A stretch of DNA of 35,098 bases from Cobetia crustatorum (GCF_000591415.1 NZ_JEMF01000008.1:1-35098), one strand, 5' to 3'. Positions 8,264-18,954 are shown, counted from the stretch's first letter. Notes: generated by a model from the letters alone, not told the origin. Numbers and translations: made by a program.

Positions 8264-10426
8264 TTACAGCACCAGTCCACTGGCGCGCACCACGCGCCGC
8301 TCGATCGCCCCTTCCAGCGTCTCGCGGCGCGTGCCGGCCAGCGTGACTCGCGACTTGGCGCGCGTGATGCCGGTATAGACCAGCTCACGGGTCAGGATCG
8401 GATTGGCCCCCTCTGGTAGCACGAATAACACATGCCGGAACTCGGAACCCTGCGACTTGTGGACCGTCATCGCGAAGACCGTCTCCACCGCCTCGAGTCG
8501 CGAAGGCAATACCGCACGTACGCCATGGTGGAAGCTGGGCACCTCCAACGCAGATGCCTCCCCTGCTGTCTCTTCCTCGATCGGGAAGAACACCCGCAGA
8601 CGCCCGCCAGCGGCAGGATCAGGCAACGTGATGCCGACATCACCGTTGTAGAGGCCAAGCGCGCGGTCGTTGCGCGTGACCATCACCGGCCTGCCCGCAT
8701 ACCAGCCACGCTCATCACCGATCAGCCCGCGGCGCATCAGTACCCGCGCCACGCGTGCATTGAGGCCATCCACGCCATACGGCCCCTTGCGCAATGCGCA
8801 CAGCAACTGGAACTCCAGCAGCAGGTCGATCACCTCACGTGCAGGGCGCCTGTCGCGCACGGCTTCCAACGCGGGCCGATAACCGTTCACGATCAACTGT
8901 TCCAGCGCACGATCTTCCGGGCCATTGAGACTCAACCAGGCGATGTCGCTGAAACCGGTTTTCCATGCCGCACGTAGCGCCTGACGATCACCGTCATTGC
9001 TGGCGCGCGCCAATGCACCAATGCCACTGTCAGCCGCGAAGCGATAACTCTTCTGCAACACGACGACATGATCGCCCAGTCGACCCTGAGCAGCCGCCGA
9101 CTCGTCTTGCGAGGATTCGAGCGAAGACACAAGTGACGCGTCTGAATTCGCCATCACCGCCTGCAGAGACTCCCCCGTCAGGCGTGTCAGATCAGCGCAC
9201 AGCGCCGGTGAATATCGCGGCGGCAAGGCATGCTCACAGAGATCTCCGAGTACTGCCCCCGCCTCCACCGAGGCCAGCTGGTCCTTGTCGCCGAGCAGAA
9301 TCAGGCGCGCATGCGCTGGCAAGGCGCCCAACAGCGCCGCCATCAGATCGAGATCGACCATCGAAGCTTCATCAACCACCAGCAGATCGAGCGCGAGAGG
9401 ATTGCCGGCATGATGGCGGAAGTGACGCGAGTCCGGTCGTGCGCCCAGCAGGCGATGCACGGTACTGGCCTCACGCGGGATGGCAGCACGAACGGTCTCT
9501 GACACGCCCAACTTGGCGACCGCACCGCGGATGGACTCTGACAATCGCGCCGCGGCCTTGCCGGTCGGGGCGACCAGCCGGATCTCCAGCGGTCGTCTCT
9601 CGCCTTGGTCAGCACTTTCACCCTTGTCGTCATCACCGCCGTGATGACTGGCACCGTCATTGTCATCAGCCCCCTCACCCAATGCCTGCGCCTGCAACAA
9701 CGCCAGCAAGCGCGTCACGGTGGTGGTCTTGCCAGTGCCGGGGCCACCGGAAATCACCGTCAACCGCTGACGCAACGCCAACGCACAGGCCAGTTTCTGC
9801 CAGTCAGGTTCGCCGTGCGGATCTGGCTGGTTGGTGGCAAACAATTCACGCAAACGCGCGCCCAATGCGTCACTGACGACATGCTTGCCCTCTGGCGATG
9901 ACTCTGATTCTGGCCCCATGCGGGCGCGCAGACCTGCTGCCACCGCACGCTCCGCCTGCCAGTAGCGACGCAGATAGAGTCGCTCACCAACCAATACCAG
10001 CGGTCGCAGCGGCAGATGGCCCGCGGGAGCATCCGCCTGCGCCAACACCGTGACCAGCGAGGAGGCCGCCAGTGCTTCGCCCCAACTCTCGACCGTCACG
10101 TCAGCCAGAAATGCCTCGGGCAGCGTCACGCTGGCCTCATTGATCTGCGCCTGGGTGTGTTCCAGTGGCGGCAGTGACAGCGTGGCCCGTGGTTCAGCCA
10201 GCGCACGCGAGAGCGAGAGGCACACATGGCCACGCCCCAGCTGATGGCTGGCCAGCGCTGCCGCCAGCAATACACTGGCCGGGGCATCAGCGACGTGCCG
10301 TGCCATGAAGCGCACCAGGTGGGCATCGACGCGCCGCAGCCAGCCCAGTTCGACCCAGAAGCCGAGCGTGGTGAGCAAGGCATCACGCGGTGTCATCGTC
10401 GATAGTCGTGTGTTGGCGTCAGACAT
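8264..10426 (-). CDS. recD: Exodeoxyribonuclease V alpha subunit RecD
   Basis: A 720-residue fast 5'-3' helicase subunit of RecBCD. The Walker A motif GGPGTGKTT is at 227-235. APTGKAAARL (286-295) is motif Ia, LLVVDEASMVD is Walker B, and the C-terminal VHKSQGSEF and YTGITRAK are helicase motifs V and VI. An acidic, His/Gly-rich insert (about 251-277) before motif Ia is not in E. coli RecD and looks like a halophile-type loop. The start was set at the ATG at 10424-10426, inside the sequence ATGTCTGA that also holds the recB stop, giving an 8-nt overlap typical of coupled genes. An in-frame upstream extension of 36 residues is only recB read in another frame. It is the last gene of the recC-recB-recD operon. 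Confidence 0.95.
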   Translation of the reverse strand: MSDANTRLSTMTPRDALLTTLGFWVELGWLRRVDAHLVRFMARHVADAPASVLLAAALASHQLGRGHVCLSLSRALAEPRATLSLPPLEHTQAQINEASVTLPEAFLADVTVESWGEALAASSLVTVLAQADAPAGHLPLRPLVLVGERLYLRRYWQAERAVAAGLRARMGPESESSPEGKHVVSDALGARLRELFATNQPDPHGEPDWQKLACALALRQRLTVISGGPGTGKTTTVTRLLALLQAQALGEGADDNDGASHHGGDDDKGESADQGERRPLEIRLVAPTGKAAARLSESIRGAVAKLGVSETVRAAIPREASTVHRLLGARPDSRHFRHHAGNPLALDLLVVDEASMVDLDLMAALLGALPAHARLILLGDKDQLASVEAGAVLGDLCEHALPPRYSPALCADLTRLTGESLQAVMANSDASLVSSLESSQDESAAAQGRLGDHVVVLQKSYRFAADSGIGALARASNDGDRQALRAAWKTGFSDIAWLSLNGPEDRALEQLIVNGYRPALEAVRDRRPAREVIDLLLEFQLLCALRKGPYGVDGLNARVARVLMRRGLIGDERGWYAGRPVMVTRNDRALGLYNGDVGITLPDPAAGGRLRVFFPIEEETAGEASALEVPSFHHGVRAVLPSRLEAVETVFAMTVHKSQGSEFRHVLFVLPEGANPILTRELVYTGITRAKSRVTLAGTRRETLEGAIERRVVRASGLVL

Positions 10427-13400
10427 CGAGCGCTCCCTGCAGGAAAGTGTCGCTTTCATCTGGTGCCAGCGGCGCACGGGCCGCAGCGTCCAGCAATGTG
10501 TCGAGTGCCGCGCTATCACCGCCCAGCCAGGCATCCAATGCCTCGATCAAGGCTTGCGAGGGTCTGCGCTGAAAGACGCCAGGCGTCGCTGCGTCGGGCG
10601 TCGTCAGGCCTTCGCGCGTAGCGCCACCGGCATCCAATCCACGCAGGAAGACATACAGCACGCCGCCCATGTCGCGTGCATAGTCGTATTCGCCGAGACG
10701 CGCCTTGAGCAGACGATGCAGCGCCAAGGTGTAGAGCACGTATTGCAGGTCGTAGCGATGTTCGACCATCGCGCGGGCCAACGACTCGCCCAGATAATCT
10801 TCCGGACGCTCGCCCAGATAGTTCGACTTCCAGTCCAGCACGTACCAACGACCACCCGACTGGAAGGTGAGATCGATGAAGCCCTTGAGCATGCCATGCA
10901 TACGACGCGGTGCGAGTCTGGGCCGCGAGCGCGGCAGCGGCTCAAGCGCCGTGACCAGCGCATCTAGCGGCACGCTGCGCGCATGGACTGCCGGGAGCCA
11001 GAATTCCAGCTCCGGCTGCCAGGCCTCCAGTCGATTGAGCAGGATGGGCTCGCCCTCAAAGCCGCTCAGCGGACGCGTCAAGGCGTGTTCGAGCCAGTCG
11101 AGCAGCCGTGGCTGCCAGCTGGCATCGAAGCCGCCAAAGTGCAGGCGAGACCCCACCAGGTGTGCCAGCTCCGCGTGGTAGTCCTCATCGCCGAGACGAT
11201 CGAGATCAACCGCTTCCAACAAACCATGCAGGAAGGTGCCGGGCCGTGGCCCGCGCGGGAAGTCATGCAGGTTTATCTCGCCGACCGTCATCGGCAGACC
11301 GCCCGACAGCAGCGGGCCCGACTGACCCACTACCTCACGGTCTGGCCGTGTCAGGCCGCGCTCACCCTCTTCCAGGGCAAGCTCGGTTGCCCCTTCGGGG
11401 GCACGCTCACTGTCGAGTCTCTGCTCGCTAGTCTCGGCGTGGGTCTTGTCATGGGCCTGGTCATGAAGTGCATCATCGACCGGCAGTGCAGTCACCTGGC
11501 GTGCATCCGTCAGCAACGCGGTATAGGAGGCGATCCACCAGTCATCCTCGATACCGCCCGCGAAGTGACGCGCCCCCGAGAAATGCTGGTCACGCTCAGC
11601 CGGCGCGCGATAGGTGTGACGTGGCACCTCGGGCAAGGCAGACAACTGCGCAAGCTCTACCCCTTGCTGATCACACCAGCCACGTAGCGCCGCTTCGACA
11701 CCGCTGGCGTTGACCTCTGGCGTCTCGTTCAAGCCCAGCAGATAGCCGATGGCGGTGAATGGCAGACTGAGCTGCTTGCTGAAACCGCCCTTGCCGATCG
11801 GCGCCAGCCCCAGCCAGCAGGCAAATTTGGGACGCGTCAACGCCACATACAGCAGCCGGACGTCTTCCATCAAGCGTGCGTTGTCGGCAGCGGCAATAGC
11901 TTCCTTGGAAGGCTTCTTGACCAGAATGCTGTCGTCGAGCGCCTCGTCCTGATCCCGTCTCTGCGCTGCTGATGGCGACTGATCATCATCGTCAGCACTA
12001 GTGCCTGACGGCGTCAGCCAGCGTTGCTTGAGGTTCAGCAGCCCGAAATTCCTGTCGGGCTCGGCTGCGCGGAAGCTGGCCATGAACGGCAGCATCACGA
12101 TCGGGTACTCAAGTCCCTTGGACTTGTGGATGGTGACGACACGCACCAGCCCCTCGTCGCTTTCCAGCCGCTGACTGAGGCTGTCGCTATCGAGTGCCTC
12201 GTGACCGGATTCCAGCGCCTGATGCCACCAGCGCAGCAGCGCCTGTTCACCATCAAGCCGCTGGGCGGCATTCTGCGCCAGCTCACCCAGATGCAGCACA
12301 TCGGTCAGTGCACGCTCCCCGCCCGCTCGTGCGGCCAGTCGCTCGCCGACTCGAAAATCACGCATCACGCCACGCAACATCGGCAGCACCCCGCGCCGCT
12401 GCCAGTCACGGTGATAGCCGTCAAAGCGCTCGACCTCGCGCTCCCAGGCCAGCTCATCGACGGCGAGATGCTCGACCAATGACAGGTCATCTGCCAGCAG
12501 ACGGGTCGCCAGTGCCGCGCGCAGACGGCGATCATCACGCGGATGCGCTACGGCCTCGAACAACTGCAGCAACTCGAAGGCTTCCGGCGTATCGAATACC
12601 GAGCTTTTCTCACTCAGATAGACGCTGCGGATACCGCCCTCGGCCAGTGCGCCACGAATGGCAGCGGCTTCGCGACCATTACGCACCAGCACGGCGATAT
12701 CGCTGGCCGCCACGCCGCGTGGGGCATCACCCTGTTCATTGACGAACACCAGCCCCGGCTCCCCGCGCTCAAGGGAAGACGCACCTTCCAGCAATGCCTG
12801 AATCTGGGTGCGACAGGCGCGGCTCATGTCACGACGGTGATTCTCGGCACTGAGTCGCTCGCCACCGGCCCACCAGAGCGTGAGCGCACTGGCCGCGTCT
12901 TCACGGCCATCAGGGTGACGCATTACCAGTCGCGTGCGCGTGCCCTGGGCCTCGACCGACTGAAAGGGAATGTCCTCGCTGCCAAAGGGCGCGACATGCT
13001 GAGCGAACAGCGCATTGACCGCCGCCACCATCGCCGCACTGGAGCGGAAGTTGCGTGGCAGCGTGAAGCGCGAGGTCGTGGCCCGCCGCGCCGCCAGATA
13101 GGTATCGATATCGGCACCTCGGAAGGCGTAGATGGCCTGCTTGGGGTCCCCGATCATCATCAGGGTGCTTGGCGGCGTCTCGCTATCGCCCAAGCCCTTA
13201 TCCAACCCCTCGTCCAAGCCCTCATCAGACTCGCTACCGGCGGCCTGCGGATAGATGCGACGGAAGATGCGGTACTGGACAGGGTCGGTGTCCTGGAACT
13301 CATCGATCATCGCCACCGGCAACTCCTGACGAATCTGACTGGCCAACCGCTGGCTGGCAGCTCCGTTGAGTGCGGGGTCCAACGCATGATCGAGATCATT

Positions 13401-14630
13401 GAGCAGGTCCGAGAACTCCCATAGCCCCAACCGTCGCTTCTCGCGCACCAGCGATTCCGCCACCCGATCACGTGCATGCACGGCGACCTGGTCCAACAGC
13501 ATGGTGTCGGGCTCCGGCACCTCCGCCAGCATGTCGAGTGCAGTGAAGAAATCATGACGCGGTGTCTGGCAGCCTTTCTTGGTGCCCTTCTCCAGCTTGG
13601 CCTGGCTCAGCCAGCAGAGCTTCTTGCTGTCGAGCATCTCTTCATGAAAGTCCTGCTCACCACTGGCCAGCCAGGTCGCCGTCGCATCGATGCGCGCGTC
13701 AAGTTCGATGGCCTTGTAACTGTTGCCGTTCAGCGCCTTGTGGGCAAACGCCTGCTGCATGACGTCGCGGATGCTCTGCTCATCAAAGCTGCCTTCAACC
13801 GCGCGACGGGCAGCCTGCTGTTGCTGACGCCAGCCTTCGGCACTGCCCAGCAGCTCGCTCAGTACGGCCGGTGCTTCCAGACGCTCGCCATCACGATAGA
13901 GCGGACGCGGCATGCCATCGCGCAACAGGCCACGCACTTCGTCACCCAATGCTTCAGGGCCTGCCCAGCGACCCCGAATCAGCGCCTGCCATTCGCGCGC
14001 CAGCGGATAAAATTCGCAACGCCAGTAATCCTCGACGCAGCGTGCCAGCAGCGACTGGCCATCCTGCAATAGTTCAGCGCCGAAACGCCCACCGGCATCG
14101 AAGGCATGGCGGCTGAGCATGCGCTGGCAGAAGCCGTGAATCGTGAAGATGGCGGCTTCATCCATCAGACGTGCGGCCTGATCGAGACGACGAGCCGCAC
14201 CCGCCCGAAGGCTGGCCACCTGATCAGGAGCAACATTCGCCAGCGGCGCCAGCAACTGCGCCAGAATCGGATCTGGACTCGCGCGCCCCAGCAACACTTC
14301 ACGCGCCTGCTTGAGGCGGGCACGAATGCGGTCTCGCAGCTCAGCGGTGGCGGCCTCGGTAAAGGTCACCACCAGAATCTCCGCCGGTGTCAGCGCACGC
14401 GGATAGCTGACGCCGGCCTCTTGTCCGGGCAGCGGGCCAAGCACCAGCCGCACGTAAAGCGCGGCAAGTGTGAAGGTCTTGCCAGTACCGGCACTGGCCT
14501 CGATCAGATGCTGCCCCACCAGCGGTAGCGCAGGAATGTCGAGGGCCTGACCCTGTACTGCCTCCATGATGTTCCCCTTTCCGTTTAGCTGTTCGTTCAT
14601 GGCGGCCCGTTCGACTGTTCGCTCGCTCAT
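10419..14630 (-). CDS. recB: Exodeoxyribonuclease V beta subunit RecB
   Basis: A 1403-residue helicase-nuclease, longer than the roughly 1180 residues of E. coli RecB. The N-terminal UvrD-like helicase has Walker A in IEASAGTGKTFTLAAL (near residue 50) and Walker B in MIDEFQDTDPVQYRIF. Motif V is VRVVTIHKSKGLEYPIVMLP and motif VI LLYVALTRPK. The C-terminal nuclease domain keeps FLHGLLE, GFIDLTF and the catalytic Asp1266-x-Lys1268 in VLDWKSNYLG, then QYVLYTLALHR. The ATG at 14628-14630 overlaps the recC stop as ATGA; Met11 and Met22 are other possible starts, but coupling favours the first. An acidic linker contains three imperfect DEGL repeats. With RecC and RecD it processes double-strand breaks and degrades linear DNA. 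Confidence 0.95.
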   Translation of the reverse strand: MSERTVERAAMNEQLNGKGNIMEAVQGQALDIPALPLVGQHLIEASAGTGKTFTLAALYVRLVLGPLPGQEAGVSYPRALTPAEILVVTFTEAATAELRDRIRARLKQAREVLLGRASPDPILAQLLAPLANVAPDQVASLRAGAARRLDQAARLMDEAAIFTIHGFCQRMLSRHAFDAGGRFGAELLQDGQSLLARCVEDYWRCEFYPLAREWQALIRGRWAGPEALGDEVRGLLRDGMPRPLYRDGERLEAPAVLSELLGSAEGWRQQQQAARRAVEGSFDEQSIRDVMQQAFAHKALNGNSYKAIELDARIDATATWLASGEQDFHEEMLDSKKLCWLSQAKLEKGTKKGCQTPRHDFFTALDMLAEVPEPDTMLLDQVAVHARDRVAESLVREKRRLGLWEFSDLLNDLDHALDPALNGAASQRLASQIRQELPVAMIDEFQDTDPVQYRIFRRIYPQAAGSESDEGLDEGLDKGLGDSETPPSTLMMIGDPKQAIYAFRGADIDTYLAARRATTSRFTLPRNFRSSAAMVAAVNALFAQHVAPFGSEDIPFQSVEAQGTRTRLVMRHPDGREDAASALTLWWAGGERLSAENHRRDMSRACRTQIQALLEGASSLERGEPGLVFVNEQGDAPRGVAASDIAVLVRNGREAAAIRGALAEGGIRSVYLSEKSSVFDTPEAFELLQLFEAVAHPRDDRRLRAALATRLLADDLSLVEHLAVDELAWEREVERFDGYHRDWQRRGVLPMLRGVMRDFRVGERLAARAGGERALTDVLHLGELAQNAAQRLDGEQALLRWWHQALESGHEALDSDSLSQRLESDEGLVRVVTIHKSKGLEYPIVMLPFMASFRAAEPDRNFGLLNLKQRWLTPSGTSADDDDQSPSAAQRRDQDEALDDSILVKKPSKEAIAAADNARLMEDVRLLYVALTRPKFACWLGLAPIGKGGFSKQLSLPFTAIGYLLGLNETPEVNASGVEAALRGWCDQQGVELAQLSALPEVPRHTYRAPAERDQHFSGARHFAGGIEDDWWIASYTALLTDARQVTALPVDDALHDQAHDKTHAETSEQRLDSERAPEGATELALEEGERGLTRPDREVVGQSGPLLSGGLPMTVGEINLHDFPRGPRPGTFLHGLLEAVDLDRLGDEDYHAELAHLVGSRLHFGGFDASWQPRLLDWLEHALTRPLSGFEGEPILLNRLEAWQPELEFWLPAVHARSVPLDALVTALEPLPRSRPRLAPRRMHGMLKGFIDLTFQSGGRWYVLDWKSNYLGERPEDYLGESLARAMVEHRYDLQYVLYTLALHRLLKARLGEYDYARDMGGVLYVFLRGLDAGGATREGLTTPDAATPGVFQRRPSQALIEALDAWLGGDSAALDTLLDAAARAPLAPDESDTFLQGALDV
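13191..13226. repeat. 12-nt triple repeat within recB
   Basis: Three imperfect 12-nt units (CAAGCCCTTATC, CAACCCCTCGTC, CAAGCCCTCATC) in tandem encode, on the minus strand, the acidic protein repeat DEGL-DEGL-DKGL. The reading frame is kept. It is a likely site of length variation in an exposed loop between Walker B and the next helicase motif. Confidence 0.75.
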
Positions 14631-17600
14631 GACGACTCACCTTGTGTGCTGGCAGCAGCGTCTTGTGCCGAGAGGTCTACCGCGCGCTCGCCGAGTACTC
14701 CCTGGCGCGCCGAGATCATGGTCTCGATCAGTGGCTGATAGAGACGCAGGCTGCGCACCATGCCATCAGCGCGAGAAAAGTGGCTGAATTCAGGCCACAG
14801 TTCGCCAAGCGCGCCTTCCTGACGACGCAAGGCTTGCGGACCCTTGAAGGTATCTTCCATGAAGCGCGTTTCCATCGCGCGCTCAAGCGTGGTACCAAGC
14901 CACGGCTTGCCGATGGCCGCTGCCGCCTCTTCAAGGCGGACGTCAGCCTCAGGATCAGCGAACCTCAGCGCACTGAAGAGCGCTGTGCGGTCTTCGCCCT
15001 CCAGTACCTGCCACGCCGTTACCGCCAGCTCGAGGGCCGCCGCCTGGGGCGCCTGCCAGCCCTGGGCATAGCCACTGACCAGCTGACGCAGCACTGCTTC
15101 GGCCTGCTCGATACGTAGCGCAGGGAATAGCAGCCAACGGTCTTCAAAGACAGCCAGCCACTGATAGCCGCCACTGCGCGTGTCAGTCGCCTCGCTGATG
15201 GTCTTTCCAAGGCCGTGCCGTGCATTGGCCATCAGCCAGTCAAGATATCCGGACAGCAGTCGATGCGGCTTGCCGAGTCGCTTGTAACGGCCCTCCTTGC
15301 CTTCCTTGAGCGTGCCGAAGTGGGTAGCCTCCAGCGTCGCCAGCAGATGGCTTTCACCGTCAGCATCATCCGGCAATTGCTGACAGCTGGTCAGACGCGT
15401 GGTCAGCGTCACGCGCTGGCGCACGCCGGCAGTATCGTGAACCACCAGCGGTACCTCGAGCGTACGCGGTGGCAGCGAGATGGCATCGCCCAGCTGATCA
15501 CGCCAGCTGGTGAGCTGCTGCTCCAATCGCTTGAGACGCGGTTCAATCAGTGCATCTGCAAAGCCGAGTGCCGGCAGGCGGCCGGCACGACGCAGCCGCT
15601 CAGCCGCCAGCGGCAATGATTGACCGGCGAGCGCAGAATCAAGCAGCTCACGGGTCAGCGTGAAGTTTTCCAGCCCATCCGGAGTGAAGGGTTCATTATC
15701 TTCATCCGGCACTTCGGCATTCTTGAAGCGCACGCCGAGGCGGTCCAGCCCCAGCTGCCAAGGACGACGCAAGAAACGCGTTAGTGCATCAGCACCGAGC
15801 TTCACATGCTGATCAGCCGCCTGTTCAGCCAGCTGGGCCAGAGCCGAAGGCAGTGTAGAGACAGCGGCGGATGACGTATCTGTCGCTGATGGAGCTGACG
15901 GCGCTGATGGTTCTGATACCGATGCGGCATGCAGACTCGCCCAGCTGGATTCATAGGTAGACAAGCTAGCCGCGCCTGAACTGTCCGTACCAGGCTGTCC
16001 ACATCTGAACCGCCGTGGCCCTGACGGGATATGCCATCAGTGGTATTGAAGAAATAGCGCCGCGAGAATGGCTGCAGAGGATGCTCGGTCACCAGGCGTG
16101 CACGCAGTGCAACCTCGCGCGAGATATCCTGAGTGGCATTCTCCGGCGTCCAGCCCAGCTCTATATAGTCGAGCAGTTCACCGACCAGCACCGAGGGGGG
16201 CCGCTCGCCGTTGTCACGCTGGTCACGCCCGACCCATGACACTGACAACCGATCACGCGCTGACAGCAACGCCTCGAGGAACAGGTAGCGATCATCGTCA
16301 CGCCGCGAGCGATCGCCCGGCTGCGGCCGACTGGCCATCAAGTCGAAATCCTGTGGCATGCGCACACGCGGATAGTCACCGTCGTTCATGCCCAGCAAGT
16401 GTACTTCCCGGAAGGGGATCGCGCGCATCGGCATCAGCGTGGCGAAGTTGACGCGCCCAGCCAGGAAACGCTGCGCCAGGCCGCCGTTGTCCAGTTCGCT
16501 CCGCAGTGCCTCACGCACGACCTTGAGTGATAGCGGCGCGTGGTAATCGGCTTGCTGCCATCCCTTGTCGAGACGCGATAACGCGGCCTGCAAGCGCGCG
16601 AGAATGTCGAATTCCTCGGCACTGTCAGCGCTCAGACTCTCGTCCCACAGTTGCTGCAGCGTGGTTGCCCATTCGGCAGGCGCACGCGCGGTATCAAGCA
16701 GCTGCCGCCAGTGGTCCAGACGCTCGATCAGCTCCGCCAGCTTGCCTGCCAGCTCTGCCTCAAGCCCTGCCACTTCATCAAAGGGCACGACGCCGTCAAA
16801 GCTCAGGCCGTCCATATCCATAAGACCGTCGATCTGGCCGTCGCTCTGCTCATCACCCAGCTCACCATAAGCCGGCCCGCCGGACGCCACCGCGCCCGTG
16901 GCGTAGCCCAGCAGCATGCGTTCCAGCCCGAAGCGCCAGCTGTTCTCGTCCAGTGGCATGAAGCCGAGTCGCTCACGATGCTCACCGGAGAGTCCCCAGC
17001 GCACGCCGCTATCCGCCAGCCAGCGCCGCAGGCGTTCAAGCTCGCCCTCCTCGATGGCGAAACGGCGCCGGAAGGCGGCCACGTCGAGCGCATCCAGCAC
17101 TTCGCTGACGCCCAGACGACGCTCCGGCAGCTCCAGCAGCATCAGTACCAACCCCAGCAGCGGATTGGCCTGACTGGCGACGCGGTCGGCAATCGTGAAA
17201 GGTATATGACGCGGATTGCCCGGTGCCAGCTGGCCGAATACCGCCTCGATATAGGGTGCGTATTGATCGATATCCGGCACCATCACCAGGATGTCACGTG
17301 GGCGCAATAGCTCACCCTCTCCACGCTGCTGTGCTTCACTGGCGCGCTCGAACGCCGCCAGCAGACGGTCGTGGAGAATCTCGACTTCGCGCAGCGCTGA
17401 GTGTGCGCTGACCAGACTGATGGAATCGTCGCCACTGTCGAGCAGACGCGGCTCGCCTTCCTCCAGCGCTCGTTCACCGGGATGGACCAGCTCCAGAATC
17501 TCGTCCTGAATCTGATGCAGCAGCGGCGCATGCGAGGGCAACATGTCTTCTGCAATCCGCGGCACGAAGACATCCAGCTCAAGATCAAAGCCGCTGTCAC

Positions 17601-18719
17601 GCCCCGACAGCGCACTCTCGAATTCATACAGGCTGACGATGAAGTCACGTCCTTGAGCGCCAAGGCCTGCCAGCAGCGGATTGGCCTTGAGGTGCAATTC
17701 TTCATCTGCCAGCCCGATCAACGCTGGCGCCTCGGGATGGCGTGCACGTTGCTGGGCGATGCGCTCGTTGTTCGCGTCGGCGCGCAGACTGCGGCGTACC
17801 GCCTCACGATCAGAGACGATATCGCCCCAGTAATGGCGACAGGGATTGGTGATCATCAGATAGATGTCCATCACCCCAGACAACGCATGGAGTGCATCCA
17901 ACGTCTGGCCCGGCAGCGCCGAAATACCGAACACGAACAGCCGCGGTGGCAAGGGGTGGCGGCGCGTCGAGGGCAATGTCTCGAGCGCTCGCGCCGCTGC
18001 CACGAAACGACCATGCAACGAGGCACGGTGATGTTGGCGACAGCTCTGCGGGGCATCAGCCAGCACTGCTCGCCATAGCGCAGGCTGCCAGTGCTGGCTG
18101 GCGGGCAGATTGTCGGGCAGCAGACCAGCAGGCAACTGACCCGCCGCTTGCTGGCGTGCGAAAGCATCGCGGAAGCCGTCATCCTCCAGCCCGCTTTCCC
18201 AGCTGCGCACCCACTCGGGACGATAGTTGAGATATTGATCAAACAGATCAGCCAGCTGACAGGCCAGCTGCCACTGCTGACGCTCTGCCTCTGGCCCTTC
18301 GGGCAGCGCAGGCAACAGTCTTCTCCTATCGCGGCGATCAGCTGGCCACGCTCGTCACGACAGAGATAATCCCGCAGTGGTGCGTAGCAATCGGCCTGGG
18401 CCTCATCAGCGAGCAGACCGGGCAGCAGTCTCAGCAATCGCCAGGCCAGTGGCCCCTTGTCGAAGGGCGATAACTCCGGAATATCGTCGCCAAGCACGCC
18501 ACGATACGCACGCCAGACGAAGCTTGAGGGCAACGGAAAATCCACCGAAGCAGCGATGCCATCGGCCTCGGCCAACGACAGTCTGAGCCACTGCGCCATG
18601 CCATTGGACTGGACGAGAAAGGTTTCCGGCACCAGCGGTGGCTGGGGAGCGGCCTTGATCACCTTGAGTGCCAGGTCGCGCAGGTCTTCAAGATGATTGG
18701 CGTGGAGAACGGTAAACAT
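14627..18719 (-). pseudogene. recC: Exodeoxyribonuclease V gamma subunit RecC, two frameshifts
   Basis: Three overlapping reading frames together make one RecC of about 1364 residues. The N-terminal part starts at the ATG at 18717-18719 (MFTVLHANHLEDL; ETFLVQSNGMAQWLRLSLAE, FPLPSSFVWRAYRGVL). The middle part contains LADLFDQYLNYRPEWVRSWE, VMVPDIDQYAPYIEAVFG and HLLGMNDGDYPR. The C-terminal part contains LTRFLRRPWQLGLDRLGVRF. The first break is near 18318 and the second near 15994 (within about 15970-16030). Each shift is cured by adding one base, and both open frames continue without internal decay. Either the sequence has two missing bases or recC is a very recent pseudogene. RecC recognises Chi and holds RecB and RecD together. 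It is the first gene of the operon; its stop overlaps the recB start (ATGA). Confidence 0.9.
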
Positions 18720-18831
18720 GCGGGCATCCTGCTGGGAGAGACAACCCGGCCATCGTGGCCGTGGCAAGCCGCTGCGCGGAAATGAAAAAGGATGGATCTA
18801 TCCTAGCGTCGCAGGCCCGACACCCCAAACG

Positions 18832-18867
18832 AAAACGCGCACCACCCGTGAAGGTGATGCGCGTTTT
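18832..18867 (-). terminator. Intrinsic terminator of the MFS transporter gene
   Basis: Left arm AAAACGCGCA-C-CACC (18832-18846), six-base loop, right arm GGTG-A-TGCGCGTTTT (18853-18867): 14 pairs with one mismatch. Read on the minus strand the stem ends in TTTTCGTTT, a short U-rich tail. It lies about 90 bp past the stop codon of the transporter and before recC, so it insulates recC from upstream transcription. Confidence 0.75.
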
Positions 18868-18893
18868 CAGGCAGAGAGGCCACTCTGCCTGAA
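18866..18893. terminator. Second, perfect hairpin beside the MFS terminator
   Basis: TTCAGGCAGAG (18866-18876), six-base loop, CTCTGCCTGAA (18883-18893): a perfect 11-bp stem that shares its two edge bases with the adjoining terminator stem. There is no T run of its own. On the minus strand it is transcribed just before the main terminator, so the pair forms a tandem stem-loop at the 3' end of the transporter mRNA. Confidence 0.6.
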
Positions 18894-18954
18894 TCCTGAA
18901 CCAGTGATGCGAGACACGTGATCTGGACGCCAGCGGCCTGATTCAGTAAAGCGT

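Noticed and set aside
10427-10534. 36-residue upstream extension of RecD
   Set aside because: It is the recB coding sequence read in another frame. The ATG at 10424-10426 overlaps the recB stop and starts a standard RecD.
14627-18719. recC as three separate genes or a natural gene split
   Set aside because: The three frames overlap, follow one another in RecC order, and each junction is cured by a single base. There are no ribosome sites at the internal starts.
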